Source: Glandiceps talaboti (Eukaryota; Hemichordata; Enteropneusta; Spengelidae). From it: a stretch of DNA of 64,000 bases. Under the pieces are notes generated by a model that had not been told where the DNA came from, did no database searches, and saw only the letters and a list, made by a program, of their open reading frames with translations. The position numbers and the translations under genes are program-made. The stretch covers positions 31,681,832 through 31,745,831 of the forward strand of contig NC_135549.1 of NCBI RefSeq assembly GCF_964340395.1, in the 5' to 3' direction. This document shows positions 24,495 through 36,257 of the stretch, piece by piece (position 1 is the stretch's first letter; every line of letters starts with the position of its first letter).

Positions 24495-24804
24495 GCTGCT
24501 GCTGCTGCTGCCGTCGCTGGTGTTGATGCTGATGATGTTTATGTTGATAGTGATGATGATTGCGTTGTTGTTGGTGGTGATGCTGTTGTTGTTGTCGTCG
24601 TTGGTGTTGATGTTGCTGTGATGGATCTTGCTGCTGCTGATGTAGACATTGCTGTTGGTGATGTTGGGACTGTTGTTGTTGCTGCTGCTGCTGCTGTTGT
24701 TGTTGTTGTTGTTGTTGTTGCTGATGGTGATGGTGATGATGATGATGTTGCTGTTGTTGCTGTTGATGATGATGTGCTTGTTGTTGACGTTGTGGTGGTG
24801 GTGG

Positions 24805-24836
<32 letters not shown>

Positions 24837-26376
24837 GGGATGGTGGTGGTGGTGGTGGTGGTGGTGGCGGCGGCGGTTGTTGTTGTAAATGACGATGTTT
24901 ATTGTGCTGCGGTTGTTGTTGCAGTTGATGCTGAAGATGATGATCATTAACGTCGGGTTGGTGGCTAAGAGGTGCGTGACGTCGCAACTCATGTTGAAAT
25001 AAATGATGCAACTGAGGTGGCTGCAAGATATTATTATGATGACGGTGATTATGTGGAGGATAATGGGAAGTCACCTGTGGCGATGGAGCTTGATACTGTG
25101 GATGTTTTAGTTGTTGGTGATGTTGTTGTAGTGTTTGGGCTACCAAATTACTCGTTAAAGCAGCCCATGAATTTAATAACGCCTGTGATGCACCAGGTAG
25201 ATTCAGTTGTTGTGTTATAAACTGCTGTAGATTTTGTATTGTGTGAGCTGCTGATTGGGCATTGTTTGGAGGATAGGATGTTGAAGACTGGTATTCTGAC
25301 GTCTCTGGGTTGCTCTGTTGAGAACTATTCGTGCCATTTCCACTTGGCCCGCCACAGGAACACGGACAAGGCGTCGGATTGGATGGAAACGGAGAAGGTG
25401 ATGAAGGTTCGTGTCGAAGCTGGTTTTGGTGATTTGGCGTACTGGAGTTGATAGCCTGACGATCGGGAAGTGCAGGAATCAGTGGTGGTGTTGGCGTTGT
25501 GTTGGGGACACTGTGCTGGTGCTGTTGCAGATGAATATGAGGATATGACTGCAGATGAGAATTGTGAATGGAACTACTCCTCTGACTAAGAGATTTGATG
25601 AAGTCGGCGACCGACTGAGCACCTTCAGGTTGTTGTACATTAGGCTCTGAGGCAGGCGGAGTCGAATTGGTGGTCTTACTCACGGAGCATGATGTCGACG
25701 CAGAAGAACACCTGGAGTCTGACATACCCCTTTGCTCAGAAGAGTCGTCGGGTGTTACTGACGATGTATTGTCCAATACATTCTGACTGGATTCGTGCTC
25801 TTGTGGGAAACTTGGAAAGTTGAAGTTACAGGAACGATTCCAAGGAGGTGTTATAGGCTCAGATTTGATGGCACTGTGCAGAAGACTTTCAAATCTCGAT
25901 CTGGTATTGAAAGATTGCAAATGATTTAGCAAAGCATGAGTGAAATCTTCTACGGTGTTCTGGCACTGTTTTTCTTGTTGTATCCAATGACACAACTCGT
26001 TCACAAACTGTTCCGTACCGGCATACACTCTGGGTTCATTTGGGTGGCCTTCAGATCGCACCTGTTGAATTTTATTCAGGTAGTCAATCGTCATCTCTAG
26101 AATTTCGGCCTTGTCGAGTTTCTTAGCGGCGTAGGCACTCAAAGTATATGCCCTGCACTCTGGCACTAATGTCTTTAGAGTGTTTAAACAATTGTTGATT
26201 CTATCTCGCCTTCTCTTCTCGATGTTTTTGTGGGTATCGAGGTAATTTCTGGATTTTTTTCTCCCAGACATGTCCTCCATCTTATCATCGGTCATCTGTG
26301 ACGTAGAATGTCGCTTGGAGCTATGTCGAGGACTCTGGGAAACACTGTCAGGATCGTCTTCAGTTAAGTTTTCCAT
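20507..26376 (-). CDS. bHLH-Orange transcriptional repressor (Hes/Hey/Helt/DEC/cwo superfamily), Gln/His-rich
   Basis: Three coding exons on the minus strand join in frame: 26413-24156 (ATG at 26376), 23594-23463 and 20634-20507 (stop TAG). Donors are GTAAGT twice; acceptors are CTTCTTTGCAG and CTTTTTTTCAG; both junctions are phase 1. The product is about 826 aa. Basic helix-loop-helix lies at about residues 50-105 (HKNIEKRRRDRINNCLNTL, then KLDKAEILEMTIDYL). An Orange domain is at about 117-157 (YAGTEQFVNELCHWI ... LNHLQSF). A sumoylation-type IKSE follows at about 170. Then come Ser/Pro-rich and very long Gln, His, Pro and Gln-Thr runs. The basic region lacks the Hes-type proline, and no WRPW or YRPW tail is present; the protein ends CLQVQQ. 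The long polyQ form recalls clockwork-orange-like proteins, but the subfamily is not decided. Expected role: nuclear DNA-binding repressor. Confidence 0.9.
20962..21013. repeat. (GGT)n/(GT)n microsatellite in a bHLH gene intron
   Basis: About nine GGT units pass into about seven GT units. Confidence 0.95.
21014..23017. other. Intron of the bHLH-Orange gene
   Basis: No additional exon is needed for the frame and none was recognised. The sequence looks unique. Confidence 0.5.
23019..23095. repeat. (GA)n microsatellite
   Basis: About 38 uninterrupted GA units in the same intron; on the transcribed strand it is a CT (polypyrimidine) run. Confidence 0.97.
23463..23594 (-). CDS. Second coding exon of the bHLH-Orange gene
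   Basis: This 132-bp exon lies between TCATTCCTTCTTTGCAG and GTAAGTAAG. Joined at phase 1 it reads L-TVAAKHGVAQQADHQDILID and on to SSTSFADLL with no stop. It is acidic and His/Gln-rich like the main exon. It is predicted from splice sites and frame only. Confidence 0.72.
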
Positions 26377-26413
26377 CTGGAAAGTACAGACGTTCTGATC
26401 TTCCGCAGTAAAC
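24156..26413 (-). CDS. Main exon of the bHLH-Orange gene
   Basis: The acceptor TTGCATGCAG ends at 26414 and the first in-frame ATG is at 26376 (MENLTEDD), so about 37 bases are leader. The most likely upstream exon has a stop in the joining frame, which supports this start. The exon encodes the whole bHLH and Orange regions and the low-complexity tail. The open frame runs on to a TGA at 24142, but a strong donor (ACTC|GTAAGT) precedes it and the next exon continues the frame, so the last four codons are intronic. Confidence 0.88.
24375..24890 (-). repeat. Coding low-complexity tract (polyQ, polyH, QT repeats, polyP)
   Basis: On the coding strand the segment alternates CAA/CAG Gln runs, CAT/CAC His runs, a CCA/CCG Pro run and a CAAACA hexamer run giving Gln-Thr dipeptides (24375-24460). 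Codons are mixed in many of the Gln runs, but the QT stretch is a near-pure hexanucleotide repeat, which should be unstable in length. Confidence 0.9.
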
Positions 26414-26875
26414 CTGCATGCAAAGTGAAATAGAATGACATTTTTATTAGACACACTGGAGGGCTTTCAATGAATGGACTAGCTACTGCCTTATCACAAA
26501 AGGGCATCACGGCTCACCCCAAGTTGACTAGATAACGAAAGAACAGAGTACATGTACACCGCCAGTTAAACCCTGCCATCGGATTTAATCTCCGATTTGC
26601 ATAATCTTTGCACAGTTATAACCTAACTGTTAACCACTACGGGTTAATAACCGAATGTAAATATTGCCCGTTTTAGAACGCTGAATATGCATCCTTTGTT
26701 GTTGGAACAATTTTGAACTGATCATAACCCCATAAAGCTAACCTGACTGTAGTTACTGTGGACCTATGTGGTAGCCGGCAAGTACACTCATTGTACTTCG
26801 TTACCTTAGTGCTATCATAGTCCAGTTGCAGCCACCAGCAGAGATCAATCACTACAAAAAGAGTCCTGAACGTAC

Positions 26876-27110
26876 CTCAGGTCCACCAAGTTTAAATGTC
26901 AATAAAATAAAACCGTGGAGTATGAAATGTATACATACATGCCGTTGACTTGTCACTTGTCAAGTATATCTCCTCTATTTTGTAGCATACGCCAAGTCAT
27001 AAAACCGATCCGTATTACACCTGTTAGAAATGTACAGTGAGAGAAGCGCTAAAGTCCACACTGGTTAAATTTGAAGTGTCACGTGTTAGATGGGCCGAGC
27101 AGATTTGGAG
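26876..27110 (-). other. Probable 5' UTR exon of the bHLH-Orange gene (upper limit uncertain)
   Basis: On the minus strand GACCTGAG|GTACGT is a strong donor at 26876, matching the unpaired acceptor of the main exon at 26413. Reading back in the frame that would join the main exon meets TGA within ten codons and no ATG, so the exon would be noncoding. The 5' edge is set only by the promoter-like motifs above it. Confidence 0.4.
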
Positions 27111-27162
27111 CTTATCGAAACGCTGACGTCAGTATTTAAGCCAGGATGTTAAATAGGCCAAT
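27080..27162 (-). promoter_or_regulatory. Putative promoter/enhancer of the bHLH-Orange gene: E-box, CRE, CCAAT
   Basis: A perfect palindromic CACGTG E-box (27080-27085), a perfect palindromic CRE TGACGTCA (27124-27131), a TTAAATA TATA-like box beside the CRE (27133-27139 on the minus strand) and an inverted CCAAT box (27158-27162) lie within 85 bp. They sit just above the probable first exon. The spacing of TATA-like box and predicted exon is consistent with transcription to the left. Confidence 0.45.
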
Positions 27163-29347
27163 GAGATTATAATAGATAACACTCTTCATACCTTAGCTAT
27201 TCACATACACGACAAAGTTTTAATGTTGATACAGTATTATACAGGGACGTAACATACAGACATGCCACGAATGGCTTAACTTGAATAATGGTGAACATAC
27301 AAACAAGGGATCAAAGAATGACTGCAGTATATCATTGCACTCTGTCCTCAGGCCTCACATTTACTTATACAATTGTGTTGAATATCTGGGCCTTGAAAAA
27401 TCAAAAAGATATTTGTACGTTATCAACGTTAACGCTTCGCTTTGAAGCTCCAATCGGTCACTTCAATAATATGTCAGCAAAGTGAACGACGACCCTCTCT
27501 CTCCCTCTGCTGGGTCGTATGTTATATGCTAATCTGTCATGTATATCAATGTCGACCAAGGGAGACTGTAGTCAGCAGTCCAACTCATGTATTATTCATC
27601 ATTATAGGCGGATCTTCCAAAGGTTTAAATATTTGGTAATAAGTTAACTGAAGTATTCGGTCTTAAACAGAATTGCTAGTTTGTTACAATGGAAACACTG
27701 ATTATAGTTATTTTTAATGGTCAGACTGTTTATGGTTGATATTATTTTGAATCGTACATTTGTATATAAATGACCAGGATAATTCACCAGCGTCATGCAT
27801 GTAACTCATAATAACTTAGCCTTGTAAAGTTAATTTGCACGAAAACTTCAATTAAATACTAGTACAAATGTACTGGTACTACTAAATGCTTGAGCCGCCA
27901 TGATCGCTTGAGAAGTAACTAGCGAGCCGTAAATTTGAAGTCGGTAACTGTTGGCCAACTCACCGACGGTTTCCATTCCAACAATTCTGACGTGAAAACA
28001 AAATATATAGTGCGATGATTTGTTATCTAAAACATTGCTCTATTTTATTCAGTTCACTAGATTTATACATTAAAGCTCCGTGTCTCTTCTTTGAGGATAA
28101 ATTGCAGTCAGCACAACTATTGCAAGTTCATCTTCAAGTTGCTAATCTCGTCTTACAATAAAACACATGAGCACTATTTATTAACTACAATAATCTATCC
28201 AAATGTACTGAATGCTGAAAATTAGTTTATTCTAATTGCGGACGGACACGCCGTCCAGGAGAAGACAAAGAACTGTATGAACCGAAAACACATATATATT
28301 TACAGGACTGGTTTACACGTAACATGAATTTTGTTTCAACTACATCTCCTAGGTAAGACATTGTTACATTCCGAGGTATTGATTTGTTTAGCCTGCTTTC
28401 AACTAGATTGATTTCTGTACACTAATAACATTTGGGATCACATGTACGATTTCTGGTATAGAGAAAACGAACGACACGCAACAACCGACTATTTGGCTCA
28501 TCAACGACACACCACCGACTACATACACAGGTAACAGCGCCCGTTGATTGTTACATGCGTGTGACCTGAAAGCATCCTGCTGGTATTTCTTGAATGTTGG
28601 TTTTCCTGTACGTGAATGCATCGAGGTTTACCAAATGAAAAGAACTGTTTTTAATCAGATATCATGTTAAGACGTTAAGCATCAACAGGTGGTTGTAAAA
28701 AAGAATCGTCCTCTTGGTCACATGACTGCCATCGCCGTGAAATATAGTAAACATCTAACGTGTACTCAGCCCTATGTCTCTCTTAAGATTTTCTCCGTTC
28801 ACATGTCTCTGTCCCCACTCATCCACCGTCCCCTTACTCTTCACCCGTAGCTTTATCCACCCACTCTTCCTCACCACAATGTTTTCCCAGCTTTACAGTT
28901 TCGAAGTTCGTTTATTGATCCTGTGTAACATTTTGCGATCTTCCCTAAGGTTATAGTATATAGACCTAATCAAGTTCAAGTTTACATGGAATCTTGTTAA
29001 CCAAACATATTTTACAAAGAGATCTAATAATAAACAAATACAAACTAAAGAATAAATGTATACGACACACCAACAACACGCTTAAACAGATACATATATA
29101 GGAAACTAAGATCAGACAAACTAGTATATATGCCATTGGACAATTTGTTATGATGAAAGAGAGACTGTGCGTTCGATGAATTATTTGTAAACTACGTAAA
29201 TGAACAATCGAACACCTCTGATAAACTCGACAAATTGGACCACCTTTGACTCTATTTCAAAGCGATTTTTTCTAACTTTATCACTTGGCCATTCATCTTA
29301 GAGTTACAATCTATTTCTTATTGAGAACATAGATACTGTAACATGAA

Positions 29348-29382
<35 letters not shown>

Positions 29383-30329
29383 GTCTTGGCATGTGTTAAA
29401 CGTATTTACTAATCTTCTTTATATGGATGAGCCATATGGAAGTGTACCAGCAAACACCACTTCTTCTCCTCCGACATTCTCTGGTTCTCTCTGAATTTCC
29501 CCGTCTCCCTATGCCTGTCTCCCTGCCATTCCCTTCCACCCTCCCTGCCCCCCTCCCTCTATATCTGTCTGCCAGTCCTTCCGCCTGTCTGTCTCCCGTA
29601 CTGTCTCTCTGTTCTGCCTCTGTCTCCCCGACATTCTCTGTCGTTACATATGCGCCCAGTGTGACCTTTCCATCACATTTCATGTACTAAAATACTTTTA
29701 AGCCTAAAATTTACAGCGTGACCAACATAACAATCTATATTCCTCAGGGGTCCCTTTATAATATTTCTATCATGTACAAAATCCAGCAGTCAATATGATA
29801 TGTATCTGACAATCATGCTAAAGTAACAAATTCATATATATAACGTATAACTTGTAGTTTCGTATGCATTGGATGTTTACAATTTCTTATTTAAAACAAG
29901 GTAGGTGGCAACGACTTGGAAAACTAGGCCTCAATGCCTCAATGTTGCGTGGAAAACGAGCACCTGAATTAACAGTACTGTGGTCAGTTTACATGTATTG
30001 TACGCGATAAGACAAACTACCGAGACCTAATTATTCTCTTCAGACTTTTATCATCTTGTCAGTTATCTTAGAGTCATAATTTATATCTTATTGTGAGTAC
30101 ATAACATTTCAATGTATTTAGAATTGACATGTTGAAGATAATGAAATAAATAATGACAGTGTTTAGTACGTAAGCTCACTTGTGATATATATAAATTATG
30201 GTACCAGATTCCACTGTACGGTACAGATGTTCTATATCTCAATCTGTCAAAGCACATGCATACTGTTATGATTAGTCTGTATGCGGCGAAAGCTTTGTGT
30301 AGACAATGAAGTAGGCAATGCATTAACAT

Positions 30330-30415
30330 TCAACACAACACAACACAACACAACACAACACAACGCCACCACCACCACCACCACCACCACCACCAGCAGC
30401 AGCATCATCATCATC

Positions 30416-30449
<34 letters not shown>

Positions 30450-30473
30450 GCAGCAGCAGCAGCAGCAACATTA
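30330..30473. repeat. Compound (CAACA)n and (CNN)n trinucleotide tract
   Basis: Seven or so CAACA units, then CCA, CAG, CAT, CAA and CAG runs in direct succession. Confidence 0.95.
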
Positions 30474-31290
30474 GCAAAAACAACACAAGGCTGCACACTT
30501 CGACTCTTTAAATCACATTGGACCAAATCCCGCGTACATTGTCTGTCAAGTGTCAGCGAACATAGAACTCAATATATATGACTTTTCCATACTATGATAT
30601 ACCATCCTAGAACATTATCCACATTATGATAACAACCTCTCGTCTCCTCAAATAATTCAGAGTCCGAATGAGAAGGTTGTAATATACAGAGTAATACGTA
30701 CAAAGTTTTATTGTTGTGTAATTATTATGTTGTGTTGTTTTGATTTTGTCGCTACGATTGTCTAATCACCATATTATGAACATAATCCAGAATAATCCAA
30801 CAAATAAATGCTTTTACCATTCAAGTTTGGTAAACATGTCATTTCGAAGACAAATTTACGAAACACATGTACAAGGAAACTCAAGATTTAGCAGACAAGG
30901 CATGGCGATGGCAGGCCAGCCCATACATATAAGGTGTAATAGAGTTTGTAGCATAAAGTGAGGTTGACGTCGTTGTTGTCTATGCCAAAAGATAGCGATA
31001 CTGTGTATAGTACTTTTATACTCGGTGACTTTGAACCAAGCATGACATTGGAAATTATGCACTTGGGATATACTTCAACGAGAAAAACATCAATGAAAAT
31101 ATTCAAGTCACTGAGTAAGACTTTGAACTTATCTATGATTGACTTACGTAGATTATGATGTACAATGTAGGTGATAGCCTTCATAGTATAGTAGTCGGCG
31201 TTCGATCTGTCTTCATCACGTTAAAAAAAACTGAACTGTTTGTACGTTGCAACCTATGTCATTTGATCTACCAAGTTTATCAACATATCT

Positions 31291-31340
31291 GATACAACAA
31301 CAACAACAACAACAATAATAATAATAATAATAATAACAAT

Positions 31341-31371
<31 letters not shown>

Positions 31372-31436
31372 GCAGCAGCAGCAGCAACAACAACAACAAC
31401 AACCACAACAACAACAGCAGCAGCAGCGGCAACAAC
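31291..31436. repeat. Compound (CAA)n/(TAA)n/(CAG)n tract
   Basis: CAA, TAA, CAA, CAG, CAA and CAG runs succeed each other over about 145 bp. Confidence 0.95.
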
Positions 31437-32584
31437 AACCTATGATAGGAAAAGTTTGCCTCTGTGAATAAGTGAGTGAGTCAGTGAATCAGTCAGTCAG
31501 TCAGTCAGTCAGTCAGTCAAGTAAAGAATTGTCTTGAAATGTTAGAATATGCCAACTATCATGGAAAAGTGATAGACTTGATTATACTCTGAAAAGATTA
31601 TTGTTGATAGCATACAATTTATTGTAAACTTACTACACGTCTTTTTAAGTTAACGCACCAAACAGAAATCATAGCTTTTTGAAAAGGAACTTTTAAAACT
31701 TACGCTTTGCATACGTACCTTCCAAGGCTTGTTTGGGCCTATGCTGCAGACTGCCATCAATACATATCGGATTGTAGTGATAAAAGACAGCGTAAGATAT
31801 CAGCTTACTGATTCGAAGACCATCTCAAAAGACACGATTTCAAGTTGACAAGCAAGCGATGACCCTCACTTTAAAGCTCACGTGCGTGCTGACCGTTGCA
31901 TGTGATATGATCGTACGATTGTTACATTTGGCATCAGTAATGATATCATTATATGCATATCACACGAACCGAGTAAAATTCAGCTAAACAAGATAAACAA
32001 CTCGTTGTACATTTTATCTTAGTGTATATTCTTTAGTTTCCAACTTCAAATGTTACCCCGGTCAGTGGCATTGCTTACAACATACCTACTAATCATGTTC
32101 ATTAGTACTCGGAAGAAATCTTATGTACGTCATCATACTTTAGATACAAAGGATTGTGGGACATTTTGTTGTAATGTGCGATGATTAGATGGATGGAACT
32201 TTCTGGAGGATTCTGGGTATTCAAGACTAGACTATTTGTGGTTACGAACTGTATGTGATAAAACGTTGACAGCAATGATTGGTTAAAATGATACCACATT
32301 CAACTTATTCAAACTGGTGGCAAGTTCTCCTTTCTGTTAGTCATTTTCGGTTACTACAGAATGACAATCGATCTATACAATCATATGGAAGAAAACATAA
32401 AGAAGAAAAGTAAGAACAGCAAAATTAACAGCGACACGAATCACAGGAGGGGCCGAACAATAGTAATAAAACCTTGTGTGGGGTGTAAACAACAGTTTTG
32501 CAACTTTTTTTACAAGAATAATTAAAGGGAGTATATATTATAAAAGAATCATTTTGTATGTTTTATCATTATATAATTTGTTAA

Positions 32585-33146
32585 ACGCTTTGTATACGTC
32601 TTAAAGTACAAATTAACACTTTGTTTACGTCTTAAAGTACGGATTAACACTTTGTATACGTCTTAAAGTACAAATTAACACTTTGTTTACGTCTTAAAGT
32701 ACGGATTAACACTTTGTATACGTCTTAAAGTACGAATTAACACTTTGTTTACGTCTTAAAGTACGGATTAACACTTTGTATACGTCTTAAAGTACAAATT
32801 AACACTTTGTTTACGTCTTAAAGTACGGATTAACACTTTGTATACGTCTTAAAGTACGAATTAACACTTTGTATACGTCTTAAAGTACGAATTAATACTT
32901 TGTTTACGTCTTAAAGTACGGATTAACACTTTGTATACGTCTTAAAGTACAAATTAACACTTTGTTTACGTCTTAAAGTACGGATTAACACTTTGTATAC
33001 GTCTTAAAGTACAAATTAACACTTTGTTTACGTCTTAAAGTACGGATTAACACTTTGTATACGTCTTAAAGTACGAATTAACACTTTGTTTACGTCTTAA
33101 AGTACGAATTAACACTTTGTTTACGTCTTCAAGTATGAATTAACAC
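32585..33146. repeat. 31-bp minisatellite with alternating 62-bp higher-order unit, 18 copies
   Basis: Each unit contains ACACTTTGTWTACGTCTTAA then AGTACRRATTA. Two subtypes, one with GTATACGTC plus ACAAATT or ACGAATT and one with GTTTACGTC plus ACGGATT, alternate over most of the array. That indicates amplification of a 62-bp dimer, with one tandem doubling of the first subtype in the middle and blurring at the right end. Confidence 0.93.
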
Positions 33147-33881
33147 TTGACAAATTTACCATGACAATAGTTCATGATATACTCCACAATAGTTGGAAAC
33201 GTAAACCGTAATTTTTATCATTTAAGTCTACATGCCATACATTATTAAATGGTTGATACGATATTTCGGGTTGGCAACTACACCTGCAGCTCCTCGAAGT
33301 CATCTACAAAATGGAGACATTAATTGTCGCTAAATTAAATTCAAAATAACGGTACCACAGTGACTATCGTTTAGTTGTACCCAGTAAGATTAGTTTGATT
33401 AATATTTTCAAATTGACAGCTCTTAGCAAATTATAATGTATGTTCCATTTCTTTATCATATCTTAGACCACTATATCGACTGGACTCTCAAGTCGATGAC
33501 GTTGGTTTAGATAAGACGGGTGTCGATATATGATATGTTACAAGTCAATACTTACAATGTCAACGTGTGATTCACATCTCACGTCAATGACGAATATCAA
33601 GAAATCAGGGCAAATAATAGTTGTTTTTATTACTGTCACAGGAAATGCATTCAATAAATATGTCCTTGTAAGATGGACTCTAAACTTAATCTGGTGATAA
33701 TGAATCATAGTCCATAAAGTAGGACAGCAAAATCAATCAAAAACGTGAAACAATGACGTACCAACTTCGACAGGCTTTCCAACTACAAAATGTTTCGTTT
33801 AACTACTCAATCAAAACAACCCTAAACAAATCACTTATCTTGGCATACCTAGCAGTTTACTAGTTACCTACATATACCTAA

Positions 33882-34014
33882 CCACCCACCCACCCACCCA
33901 CCTACCTACCTACCTACCCACTCATCTACCTACCCATCTACGTACCTACCTACCTACATACCTACCTACCTACCTACCTACCTATCTACATGTACCTTCC
34001 TACCTACCTACCTA
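33882..34014. repeat. (CCCA)n/(CCTA)n degenerate tetranucleotide tract
   Basis: CCCA units pass into CCTA units with scattered changes. Confidence 0.9.
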
Positions 34015-34047
34015 TATAGTGTACTAGACCTACCTACTTATATACAA

Positions 34048-34165
34048 ACATGCATGCATGCACGCATACATGCACGCATACATACATACATACATACATA
34101 CATACATACATACATACATACATACATACATACATACATACATACATACGTACATACGTACGTAC
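34048..34165. repeat. (CATA)n microsatellite
   Basis: CATG/CACG variants at the left edge pass into about 20 perfect CATA units. Confidence 0.95.
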
Positions 34166-34539
34166 ATATGTATATATATAGTATACGCGCGCCATACACA
34201 CACCACAGTCCTCAAATCTCTAGTGATCAGCTGATTGTATCGAGTAAACATACAAATCCTTCGTTTTAACATTCAATGTCTTGCCTAGTAGGAGCACAGC
34301 TCCCCTGCAAGATATATGGTAGGTGATAGGATTGGGAAGAGGTAGTGGCTCCAAACGTCGTTGTAAGCTTCAGGATTCGCTGACCGCTGTCAAGTTTATT
34401 CACCTGTCAAGGCGCCATCGCCTTAATTACAGTGGCCATGTGGATGACAATTAGCTATTTATCTGTGAATTTTGATTGATAAAACAACTCTAATACGTTT
34501 TGTTCTATTTTGAAATACAATTTGACAGAACATATACCA

Positions 34540-34722
34540 TTGAAGTCTGTGTTTGTAACTCAATAAATTGCAAAACATTGAAAACTGTGTCAAATAGTTG
34601 TTATTGTACATACAATTTTTTACACACTTTGTAGTTTTTTTGCAATGTATTGAGTTACAAACACAGACTTGGTGGATGTATGTTCATTTACAAACACAGA
34701 CTTGGTGGATGTATGTTCATTT
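34540..34722. repeat. Inverted repeat plus a 33-bp direct duplication
   Basis: AGTCTGTGTTTGTAACTCAA (from about 34543) reappears reversed as TTGAGTTACAAACACAGACT (to about 34669), with arms of about 32 bp and a 60-bp spacer. The right arm then continues into two tandem copies of a 33-bp unit, ACAAACACAGACTTGGTGGA followed by TGTATGTTCATTT. Confidence 0.85.
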
Positions 34723-36084
34723 ACATTGTATTTCCAAGTAGAAAAATACAGTAAGGTTAATTTATAAATAAAAAGATCCAAAATAAATACATAAATACCC
34801 ATTTGTTATCCACATGGTAACCCTGATCCCCAACCCATAGTAAGAAGCTTAGTAATAAGCATCCTCAAATAACAGTATGTCATGTATATAGCGGCGTTTA
34901 ATAACATGGAAGGTAAAAATGGCGTTACACTCGAGTCTCTCCACGTATGAGACAATGTCTATTGTCTATATACCCACACGAACTATTGCAATAAAAGAAA
35001 TTACATTCAAGTCGTTATTTGAATAAAATAAGTATTTATGTAAAGACATGACAGCCTTATACATGCTGGACATTTCCAGTGTAAAGAAACTTCATGTTTT
35101 TTTTCTATTAATAGTACACACCTATTATCTTCCGTTGTCCGATGACGCAGTTGTATCACTCGAAGATGCCAGTGACGTCACGGCTAATCAGATCGCTTGA
35201 TTGTATACAATGGACGGTAGATATTTTTATTTATGTTGATGCGAGATTAAATAATTCGGAATATGATTGATGTGATTAAGTGATTCTTTATAAAGTAACA
35301 AGGTTGTCCAAGAACACGAAATGTTGAAAAGACAATGAAATGTGTTGACAGGAAAACTAGAATGGCATTGAATTTTTCTGTTGCCGCTACAAACGGTCTG
35401 TTAGTCAATGTCAACTGTGAAACTAGTCGACGATTCAAACTGAATTACGATTGAATTGTATGGAAACTTAATTTCAAGAAAATGTCAACATGAAGTCGAG
35501 TTCAACGAACCTAAATGGATATTATGGCTGTTTGAACTTGGCCGAACCGAAAGCTCCAATGAAAAAGTTACTGGTAACAGTTTCAGACATTTGGAGCGCC
35601 ATTTACATAAACTTTGTTTTAACAAGAACTAAACAGTTATAAACAAAATATATTCTAATGGACGCCAAAAACATAAATAAGAACACAGGGAATGACCAGA
35701 TATGCAAATGACGTAAACAGCCAAATGATTCGGCTGCAGTACATGTCGATCGTCTGTCGACAGTATGAAGTTTGGGGTGAGAACGAAAATAGTAATACCA
35801 CTATTAAATTTGCAGTAAGAAATATCCTTTTCTCCTTCTCATGGTCGTAAGTAAACATAATGTAAACAAACTTCAGTATCGTCAGTTAGATTGTCTAAGA
35901 TAGCCCATCCTAGCTGGATACAGCTACTAAACATTGGTGGCGCTATTACACTAAACCATTCTAGATCAATGGACACATTTTACATGTTCAATGGTCAATT
36001 GCGAATTAATTGCCGTCTTTGACTTAGTTTTGCATTTTTGATATCCAAACTTTAACAGCTAATCCTCCCCATGTAACAGACTCC

Positions 36085-36135
<51 letters not shown>

Positions 36136-36236
36136 AAGTCTGTAAGTCTGTCTGTCTGTCTGTCTGTCTGTCTGTATGTATTTATGTATGTGTGTGTATG
36201 TATGTATGTATGTATGTATGTATGTATGTATGTATA
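36085..36236. repeat. (CTGT)n then (ATGT)n microsatellite
   Basis: About 20 CTGT units, a short gap, more CTGT, then ATGT units. It ends about 20 bp before the first codons of the RLE-type LINE. Confidence 0.95.
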
Positions 36237-36257
36237 TAAATATCATATAAATTATTC

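Larger units (their letters stand above)
27163..32582. other. No gene seen; several microsatellites
   Basis: Contains (CTGT)n at about 29349-29380, (CAACA)n plus (CCA/CAG/CAT/CAA)n at 30330-30473, (CAA)n(TAA)n(CAA)n(CAG)n at 31291-31436 and (CAGT)n at 31487-31519. No domain-bearing reading frame was recognised. A minus-strand donor-like AAG|GTACGT at 31719 could end an alternative leader exon of the bHLH gene, but nothing else supports that. Confidence 0.5.
33147..36080. other. No gene seen; microsatellites and an inverted repeat
   Basis: Holds (CCCA)n/(CCTA)n at about 33880-34020, (CATA)n at about 34050-34165 and an inverted repeat at 34.5-34.7 kb. No coding sequence was recognised. Confidence 0.5.

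Noticed and set aside
24231-24992. Plus-strand poly-Val/Cys/Leu frames and a minus-strand Asn/His frame
   Set aside because: Shadows of the Gln/His-coding tract of the bHLH gene in other frames.
31719-31790. Possible alternative leader exon of the bHLH gene (minus strand, donor GTACGT)
   Set aside because: Only a donor-like motif supports it; the frame is blocked by TAG and the nearer donor at 26876 explains the acceptor equally well.
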